A DNA stretch of 10,831 nucleotides from Holophagales bacterium UBA2201 (GTDB lineage: Bacteria > Acidobacteriota > Thermoanaerobaculia > UBA2201). The stretch's first letter is position 1; each line of letters starts with the position of its first letter. The stretch is taken from the NCBI GenBank assembly GCA_002327305.1, contig DCUZ01000047.1, positions 1 through 10,831 of the forward strand, given 5' to 3'. A model generated the notes under the pieces. That model was not told the DNA's origin, did no database searches, and saw nothing but the letters and a program-made list of their open reading frames with translations. Below are positions 5,680 through 10,831 of the stretch, piece by piece. The translations under genes and the position numbers were made by a program.

Positions 5680-5855
5680 AATAACCATAAATCCCCAGAC
5701 AACAGCGGAGGTTATTTTCAAGAATCATCATCAAGCCTTCCAGCTGCGGCCCGCAAAATACAAGATACAGGATCTGAGCCCTATTTCCGACCCCTATTTC
5801 CGATCGTTTTCATATAACCCTATTGACAAGATATCTAAAAGGTTATAACCTATTT
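5680..5855. promoter_or_regulatory. Cluster of repeated motifs (ATAACC/GGTTAT and CCTATT) in AT-rich DNA
   Basis: ATAACC occurs at 5681-5686, 5814-5819 and 5845-5850, and its reverse complement GGTTAT at 5710-5715 and 5841-5846. The last two overlap as the perfect 12-bp palindrome AGGTTATAACCT (5840-5851). A 12-bp direct repeat CCCTATTTCCGA lies at 5779-5790 and 5792-5803 with a 13-bp period, and shorter CCTATT copies occur at 5819-5824 and 5849-5854. This arrangement looks like an array of binding sites for one or two regulators. AATAACC (5680-5686) and GGTTATT (5710-5716) also form a 7-bp inverted repeat. Confidence 0.5.
5823..5849 (+). promoter_or_regulatory. Candidate sigma70 promoter for the PKD/RHS operon
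   Basis: A perfect -35 box TTGACA (5823-5828) is followed after 15 bases by TATAAC (5844-5849), five of six matches to the -10 consensus. The 15-base spacing is short; a 17-base choice (TAACCT, 5846-5851) is a poorer -10. The spacer contains the palindrome AGATATCT (5829-5836), and AGGTTATAACCT covers the -10, which would let a regulator bind over the promoter. It is 336 bases upstream of the ATG it would serve. Confidence 0.5.
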
Positions 5856-5975
5856 ATTAGTATGCGCCCCATGGCCGACCATCTCACTATGCTATTCCTG
5901 ACGGACTTTCACACTTCAGCGTGTCATTTTTCAACAGGAATTGCATTAAGGCGAGCGCGGGTGAGCGCCGCCTTG

Positions 5976-6038
5976 GGGAGAGGGTGGCACCGGGCGGATT
6001 CACTCCGCCTGGCGGGAGAGGGAGCCGCCCTCTCCCGC
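5976..6038. repeat. GC-rich palindromic element with competing hairpins (REP-like)
   Basis: GCGGGAGAGGG (6012-6022) pairs perfectly with CCCTCTCCCGC (6028-6038) around a 5-base loop, an 11-bp stem. The same right arm CCCTCTCCC (6028-6036) can instead pair with GGGAGAGGG at 5976-5984, and between them GGCGGA (5993-5998) pairs with TCCGCC (6004-6009). Sequences of this kind (GGGAGAGGG/CCCTCTCCC palindromes) are common dispersed intergenic repeats in GC-rich bacteria. A short TTTC follows the large hairpin, so weak termination in the leader is possible. Confidence 0.6.
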
Positions 6039-6184
6039 TTTCAATGGGTTGCGGCGGGAGCTGCGGTATGGATGTCACGGTTGGGATAGCAGAGAACGAT
6101 TCCCGGCCGGTCGGATGTCCCGCGATGCCCCCCGCGCCCACTCAATGGTTTGTCGGTTTCATGCACAAGCGCAAGGAGGAAACG

Positions 6185-8584
6185 ATGAAGCGATTTCTCT
6201 TGGCACCTTTTGCGTTGCTTCTCCTGGCCGGGACGGGGGCGCAGGCCCTGCCCGTCATTCCCTTGGAGTATCACGGCCATGACGTGAACACGATCACCCT
6301 GACCTTCACCCCCCTTCCGGGGGAGGCGATTTACCGCCTTTACCGGACGCCCCTTCTCTTCCCGAGGCGCGAGGTGAAGATCCGTCCCTATATCGAGCTG
6401 TTCGCCCCGGCGAACAGCCCCATCGCTTATTTCACCGACGCGTTCCCTATTCAATTGAGTCCCGGTGGGACGCGCCGACAAACCTGCTATTTTCTGCAGG
6501 CTTTCGATGCCGCCACCGGCGAACGGACCGACTATTTCGCGGCCCTCGGGCAACGCTTATGCTTCGATGCGCTGGAGGCGGAGATCGCCGTCTCCACGCC
6601 GAACCTTTGCGCGACCGAGCCCATCCAATTCAACGCGCAAACCACCGGGTTGTGGACCGGCCTGACGTGGACGATGGGCGACGGCGCGGAGTACCAGGAG
6701 GAATCGGTGGAGCACACCTACCCGGGGGCCGGCACCTATCCGGTCGCCTTGACGGCCACCGGCCCCTTCGGCCCCGCCCACGCCGCCCGCGAGGTGATCG
6801 TCCGCCCCCTGCCGCAACCCGGCATCACGGGACCGGAGGAGGCCTGCGAGCGGGCCACGCTGGCCACGGAGGAGGGCATGAGCGATTATCAATGGCAACT
6901 CGATGGGGAACCTCTCGACGGGGCCGGCGCCCCGACTCTGGAGGTGACCCGGGAGGGGGAGTACACCGTGGCCTACACGGATAGCGGCTGCCGCGGCGTC
7001 TCGGAGGTCTTCATCTTCAAACTATTCACGCCGCCCTTCGCCTCGTTCGACGTGGAGGGGGAGCCCCGCGTGGGCGAGTTCCTCAACCTGAGGAACACCT
7101 GCACCGGCTCCAACCTCACCTACCTCTGGGACTTCGGCGACGGTCACACCTCCACGGAGGAGAGTCCCGCCCATTACTACAAGAATCCGGGCCCCTACAC
7201 CATCATCCTGGAGGCGGCGGACGGGTGCGGACGCCGCTCCACCACCTCGGACACCGTTCAGATCCTCCCGGGCAGTTTCAGCATCTTCCCCGGCCGCGGG
7301 TCGTGCGGCGGGGGCACCACCGTCACCCTCACCGGCAACGCCTTCCCTCCGGAACCCATCGTGCGGGTCGGGGACGCCCCCGCTCCCGTCCTGGCCGCCG
7401 ACTCCGACACCCTCATCATCAGGACCCCCGCCCACCCCGGCGGGCCGGCCGATCATGCCGTCCAGGTGTTTGACGCCGCCGGCACCCTGATTCAGGAGCT
7501 GCCCCACGCCTTCCGCTTCGCCACGTTGGCCTTCGCCGCGCTGCCGGAAGGAAACGCGGTCGCCACGGTGGATCTGGATCTCCTGGAATCCTTCGCCTGG
7601 CCCGGAGGGACCGGCGCGGTCGCGCACCATCTCCCCGTGGAGATTGAATCACCGGAGGTGTTGCTTCTGGTGGATGCCGTTCTTTATATCGGCGGACAGG
7701 GCGGGATCATCCGCGTCTCGACGGGCGACGGTTTGGAGACCGCCGTCCACGCCCTCGATCCTGCCACCCGCGTCACCGCCCTGGCCTACGGCCCGGGCCC
7801 CGCCGGCCCTCTGATATGGGCCGCGGTCCATGATCCCACCGCCCAACCCCAGGGCCGCATCCTCCTTCTGGAACCTGAGACCCTGGCGCTTGCGGCCACG
7901 GCCGAATTCGACGGCGGCGACCAGGGCATGGGGCTTGACTTCGCCGCCACCGCCCAACGGGTCCACCTCCTCGCCCGCGGCCCCCTCAGCGAGGACGATC
8001 GAAAAGAACACAAGAAGGCGATGATCCTCAACGAATACGATCCCCTCGCGGGGTTCGAACCCGGTCCGGAGGGGCCGGTCCTCCCCCTGCTCGCCTCCAA
8101 AAACCGCGCCCCCGGCGCCACGGGCGAGGTGTCCGCCGCGCGGATGGCGCTGACGGCGGACGGGATACGCCTCTTCCTGCCGGACGCCCCCAACGGCAGG
8201 ATCGCCGAATACCGCACCGACACCGGCGCTTTTCATGGTCCCGACATCATCACCGCGGCCGCCCCGGCGGCGCTGGCGGTCCTGGCCCGCGACGGCGGTC
8301 CGCGGTTGGCCGCCGCCATGGCGGCCACCCATCGGGTGGACCTCTACGACCTGCCGGAGAACGGTCCCAAGCCGGCCGCGGGAACGCTGCCGAGCGACGC
8401 GGCGGGGTGCCTCGGGCCGGTCCGACTGATCCCCACCGCCATCGGGACGGCGCTCCTATGCCGCGATTCCGGGTCGTTGCTCTTCTACGAACCGGAAGCC
8501 CGGGCGCTGGTGGGCGCCTACGCCTTCCCCCCCGGCGAACACCCGGTGGATCTTGCCATCCATTCCTGCGAGGAGGTGGAATGA
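6185..8584 (+). CDS. Secreted multidomain protein: PKD, Ig-like, IPT/TIG, propeller-like
   Basis: A 799-residue exported protein. A Sec signal peptide (MKRF, hydrophobic core 5-16, GAQA cleavage after residue 21) sets the start, with AAGGAGG 5 bases upstream of the ATG; the frame is open further up but only through non-coding DNA. Domains in order: an FN3-like region (about 28-130; YRLYRT, CYFLQAFDAATGE); PKD 1 (134-207; WTMGDG, then VEHTYPGAGTYPVALTATG); an Ig-like domain (210-278; YQWQLDGEPL, EGEYTVAYTDSGC); PKD 2 (285-361; LTYLWDFGDGHTSTEESPAHYY); IPT/TIG (364-446; GTTVTLTGNAFPP); and a C-terminal part (447-799) of repeated strand motifs such as LYIGGQGGIIRVST and GRILLLEPETLAL, suggesting a beta-propeller. 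Such modules bind proteins or glycans at the cell surface; no catalytic motif is seen. Its stop overlaps the next gene, so the two are coupled. It has no sorting signal at its C-terminus that I recognise. Its specific role is unknown. Confidence 0.85.
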   Translation: MKRFLLAPFALLLLAGTGAQALPVIPLEYHGHDVNTITLTFTPLPGEAIYRLYRTPLLFPRREVKIRPYIELFAPANSPIAYFTDAFPIQLSPGGTRRQTCYFLQAFDAATGERTDYFAALGQRLCFDALEAEIAVSTPNLCATEPIQFNAQTTGLWTGLTWTMGDGAEYQEESVEHTYPGAGTYPVALTATGPFGPAHAAREVIVRPLPQPGITGPEEACERATLATEEGMSDYQWQLDGEPLDGAGAPTLEVTREGEYTVAYTDSGCRGVSEVFIFKLFTPPFASFDVEGEPRVGEFLNLRNTCTGSNLTYLWDFGDGHTSTEESPAHYYKNPGPYTIILEAADGCGRRSTTSDTVQILPGSFSIFPGRGSCGGGTTVTLTGNAFPPEPIVRVGDAPAPVLAADSDTLIIRTPAHPGGPADHAVQVFDAAGTLIQELPHAFRFATLAFAALPEGNAVATVDLDLLESFAWPGGTGAVAHHLPVEIESPEVLLLVDAVLYIGGQGGIIRVSTGDGLETAVHALDPATRVTALAYGPGPAGPLIWAAVHDPTAQPQGRILLLEPETLALAATAEFDGGDQGMGLDFAATAQRVHLLARGPLSEDDRKEHKKAMILNEYDPLAGFEPGPEGPVLPLLASKNRAPGATGEVSAARMALTADGIRLFLPDAPNGRIAEYRTDTGAFHGPDIITAAAPAALAVLARDGGPRLAAAMAATHRVDLYDLPENGPKPAAGTLPSDAAGCLGPVRLIPTAIGTALLCRDSGSLLFYEPEARALVGAYAFPPGEHPVDLAIHSCEEVE

Positions 8585-10831
8585 TGAAGTCTGCGCTTGT
8601 GGGGTTATGCCTTCTGGCGGTGGCCGCGGCGCTGGGCGCCGACCGCACCGATATTTCCGACTTCGCCCCCGGCATTCAGGGCGTCCTGGACGCCCGGGGC
8701 GTGGACCAGGTGAACCTGTTCACCGGCCGGGTCACGGCCGCCGTCCCCATCGGCCCCGCCTACACCACCGGGCCGCTGATCACCTTCCAGCTCACCCTCG
8801 TCCACGGCGGAGGATTCTGGCACCCCAGGAGATTCCCGACCGCCGCCTATTGCGACGATCCCGCCGAACTCCAATGCGACGCCATGGTCGCCGTGGGCAG
8901 TCCCCGCTTCGGCGCCGGCTGGAACCTGGAGCCGGGGCGCTTGCGCGTGTTTACAAAACAGGGCAATGCGTCATGGATTGAAGGGGACTTGGTGGCCGAG
9001 ATGTACCTCAGCGACGGCGCCAAGCACGCATTCCGCTATCAGGGGGGGCACGCCTATACCCACGACGGGTCGTTTTTGCGATTCGACAATCCTCCCGTCA
9101 ATCCGACACCAGCCGGCCCCTACACGGTCCGCGGCGGCAACGGGGTGGTCTACTCCTTCGCCGACGCCCCCACGCTCTCGCCCATCAACGCCGAGGGGGA
9201 TTTCGCCTTGGAGCGCTGGGGCCACAGGTTGAAGAGCATCGTGGACCCCTACGGCAACCGCGTGGACATCGCCTACGCCGCCGGCACCGACAAAATGACC
9301 GGCATCACCTTCACCCACAAAAACGACTCCGGCGCGGCGCTGGTCGTCGAGCGGATCCGGTTCGGCTACCGCTTCGAGGCGGGGGTGGAGGTGCTGGACT
9401 ATGTGGAATTCATCAACGAATCGGGCGGCTGGAACCGCACCACCTTCGACATCCGCGGCCTCGCGGTGGACCGCCCCCATTTCGCCGCCCCGGGGAACTG
9501 CATCGAGGAAACCTGTCTTCTCGCGTGCGGGGGCGCCCCCGTGCCCTGTCAAGCCACCCTCCCCTTTCTGGTGGAGATCGTGGGGCCGCCCCTGGCCCCG
9601 TCGGGCGAACGGCAAAAGGTGGCAGACTTCAGCTACTTCCTCCCCCACGCCCCTTCGGCCTATGAAGCCGTCTGCGGGGAAGCCCCACCCCCCAGCAATG
9701 CCGACGACACCGCCAACGGCCTCCTGGCCGCCATCGGCCTTCCCACGGGGGGTGGCATCCACTACCGGTACAAACAGATGACGCGCAGCTATCTCTTCGG
9801 CAATTGCCAGGGCGTGCCCGAGCCCGCCCTCGATCAGCACATCCACACCTTCCCCGGCCTTCACGCCCGGGCCGTTTTCAATGTTGACCTCTCCACGCAG
9901 GCCGCGGTGTGCGAAAGTTACACCCTGTACAACAAAAACCATCACAAGGAACTGATCACCCATTCCACGGCCCCCGCCTACGGAGCGGTCTATGTCTATA
10001 AGGGCGAACGGGAAACTCACGGCCTGGTCGGCGGGATGTGGACGCCGGCGGAGCGGAGCAGGGAGTATTTCGACACAGGGTTGCGCTCGAGTGTGGTTTG
10101 CCAGACCATCGAGCCGGAATGGGCGGGGCCTAAATACGGCGCCCTTCTCCGGACGGAGGCCTTCAATTCCGACGGGTATGTCGAGAAGCGGACCGATTAC
10201 CAATACGAATACGACGCGGTCGCCTTCCGCAACGACGCCAACGGGCGGGTGGCCCGGACGCTGGAGCTGGACTATCCCGCCGACGGCTACGGCTTCCCCA
10301 ACACCAAGGCCGTCTGCAACAGCGGATGGGACGGGTATGGGCACTTCACCGACACCGTGATCCTGGCGGGGATGAATGAAAGCGACGGCTGGGCCTGTAC
10401 GGGCGGCCTCTTCAAGAAGCGGACCCAGGGCACCTGGGAGGCGCCGGGCACCGGCTGGCTGCTCGACCGGCCGGTGAAGACCCAGGTGCTGGACCAGACG
10501 GGGACCATCCAGGCGTTGACGAAATACAAATCGGACTCCACCACGGGCTTCCTTCAGGCGCAGTGCACCTACAAGCAGGTCCAATCGGGCGCGGGGGGCA
10601 ACCTCGACCAGACCTGCGGCCTCCTCTCCACCCAGACCCCGAACCACGCCCTTAAGCAGGTGTGGAAAGACACCGACGGCGGCACCGCCGACGGCCTCCC
10701 CACATACGTGGAATACTGGGACAAGGAGACCACCACCCCCACCCTTCCGCAGTACCGGGTCCACAACACCTACACGGCGGGGGTCCTCGCCTCGAGCGTG
10801 TATCAACACTATATGTCCAGCCGTTGGGGGG
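8584..10831 (+). CDS. Secreted RHS/YD-repeat family protein, N-terminal part
   Basis: An open frame of 749 codons that runs off the window with no stop. It begins with a signal peptide (MKSALVGLCLLAVAAALGA). Then comes the typical RHS N-terminal plug/shell region: GVDQVNLFTGRVTAAVPIGP (39-58), FGAGWNLEPGRLRVF (109-123), YLSDGAKHAFRYQ (141-153), and the RHS-type strand LKSIVDPYGNRVDIAYAAG (216-234). RHS proteins build a large beta-cocoon that often encloses a C-terminal toxin or effector; that end is outside the window. Four cysteines lie within residues 306-322, and others are scattered, which suits a disulfide-bonded extracellular protein. The start is ATG ATG: AGGAGG (8571-8576) lies 7 bases before the second ATG (used here) and 4 before the first (8581). 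The first overlaps the upstream stop as ATGA. Coupling implies co-production with the PKD/IPT protein. A surface-exposed structural or delivery role is inferred. Confidence 0.85.
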   Translation, partial: MKSALVGLCLLAVAAALGADRTDISDFAPGIQGVLDARGVDQVNLFTGRVTAAVPIGPAYTTGPLITFQLTLVHGGGFWHPRRFPTAAYCDDPAELQCDAMVAVGSPRFGAGWNLEPGRLRVFTKQGNASWIEGDLVAEMYLSDGAKHAFRYQGGHAYTHDGSFLRFDNPPVNPTPAGPYTVRGGNGVVYSFADAPTLSPINAEGDFALERWGHRLKSIVDPYGNRVDIAYAAGTDKMTGITFTHKNDSGAALVVERIRFGYRFEAGVEVLDYVEFINESGGWNRTTFDIRGLAVDRPHFAAPGNCIEETCLLACGGAPVPCQATLPFLVEIVGPPLAPSGERQKVADFSYFLPHAPSAYEAVCGEAPPPSNADDTANGLLAAIGLPTGGGIHYRYKQMTRSYLFGNCQGVPEPALDQHIHTFPGLHARAVFNVDLSTQAAVCESYTLYNKNHHKELITHSTAPAYGAVYVYKGERETHGLVGGMWTPAERSREYFDTGLRSSVVCQTIEPEWAGPKYGALLRTEAFNSDGYVEKRTDYQYEYDAVAFRNDANGRVARTLELDYPADGYGFPNTKAVCNSGWDGYGHFTDTVILAGMNESDGWACTGGLFKKRTQGTWEAPGTGWLLDRPVKTQVLDQTGTIQALTKYKSDSTTGFLQAQCTYKQVQSGAGGNLDQTCGLLSTQTPNHALKQVWKDTDGGTADGLPTYVEYWDKETTTPTLPQYRVHNTYTAGVLASSVYQHYMSSRWG

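Larger units (their letters stand above)
5518..6184. other. Gene-free interval before the PKD/RHS module
   Basis: No convincing gene lies in these 667 bases; reading frames that cross it have no family resemblance and no start signals. It divides into three parts. Positions 5526-5640 are purine-rich with short tandem repeats. Positions about 5660-5945 are clearly AT-richer than the rest of the window and hold promoter-like and repeated motifs. Positions 5950-6060 are GC-rich and palindromic. The last part is the ribosome binding site AAGGAGG (6173-6179) of the next gene, 5 bases before its ATG. If transcription starts near 5856, the mRNA leader is about 330 bases long. Confidence 0.7.

Noticed and set aside
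5680..5718. Rho-independent terminator formed by AATAACC and GGTTATTTT
   Set aside because: Stem is AT-rich with a 23-base loop and would be unstable; the motifs are better explained as part of the repeated ATAACC/GGTTAT cluster.
3607..5721. 704-residue open frame on the minus strand
   Set aside because: Antisense shadow of the phosphatase gene, with low-complexity Gly/Val/His composition and no recognisable domain.
5540..5860. CRISPR array or mobile element boundary
   Set aside because: Repeats are too short and contiguous, with no spacers, no transposase and no long terminal inverted repeats.
5823..6089. 88-residue small gene in the intergenic interval
   Set aside because: It begins inside the promoter -35 region and crosses the palindromic element; no Shine-Dalgarno or protein family signal.
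5921..6184. Upstream extension of the PKD/IPT protein by 88 codons
   Set aside because: The extension translates the palindromic GC-rich repeat and has no ribosome binding site. The ATG at 6185 has AAGGAGG and a clean signal peptide.
8971..10809. 612-residue open frame on the minus strand
   Set aside because: It is antisense to the RHS gene and reflects GC-rich third codon positions; its composition (G, V, R, A, H rich) fits no family, while the + strand frame has a signal peptide and RHS motifs.

Overview
The window is GC-rich bacterial DNA with densely packed genes. TatA and TatC, two secreted proteins with Sec-type signal peptides, a GGDEF protein and a class A RNase P RNA point to a bacterium, most likely with a Gram-negative envelope. 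The phylum cannot be fixed from this stretch. The combination (baeRF family 3, RsbU/SpoIIE phosphatase, PKD/IPT exoprotein, RHS protein, purine-rich short tandem repeats between genes) would suit an environmental lineage such as Acidobacteriota or a deltaproteobacterial relative, but that is a guess.

Layout. Positions 2-271 hold the C-terminal end of a GGDEF (diguanylate cyclase) domain on the + strand. Next is a + strand gene of the bacterial archaeo-eukaryotic release factor family (458-1606). It is followed by the RNase P RNA gene with its own sigma70-type promoter (about 1662-2027). A tandem array of an 8-bp unit (2072-2157) separates rnpB from a converging minus-strand operon: tatA (3597-3349), tatC (3368-2634) and a small two-helix membrane protein (2641-2195), all overlapping head to tail. 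Divergent from tatA is a membrane-anchored HAMP plus PP2C-type phosphatase of the RsbU/SpoIIE class (3658-5517). The 60-bp divergent gap has a perfect hairpin and -10-like boxes very close to both start codons, and neither start has a Shine-Dalgarno sequence.

A 667-bp gene-free stretch (5518-6184) follows. It holds short tandem repeats, an AT-rich segment with a TTGACA promoter and clustered ATAACC/GGTTAT and CCTATT motifs, and a GC-rich palindromic element. It leads into a two-gene, translationally coupled module: a secreted multidomain protein (FN3-like region, PKD, Ig-like, PKD, IPT/TIG, propeller-like C-terminus; 6185-8584) and the N-terminal 749 residues of a secreted RHS/YD-repeat protein (8584 to the window end, still open).

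How the parts relate. The left side is housekeeping and signalling: c-di-GMP, ribosome-associated release-factor homologue, tRNA maturation, twin-arginine export and partner-switch-type phosphatase. The right side is an accessory cell-surface or secreted module with its own regulatory region. The most unusual points are a C9 tract where loss of a single base would fuse TatA in frame to TatC, the motif cluster upstream of the PKD/RHS pair, and the pairing of that exoprotein with an RHS shell protein.
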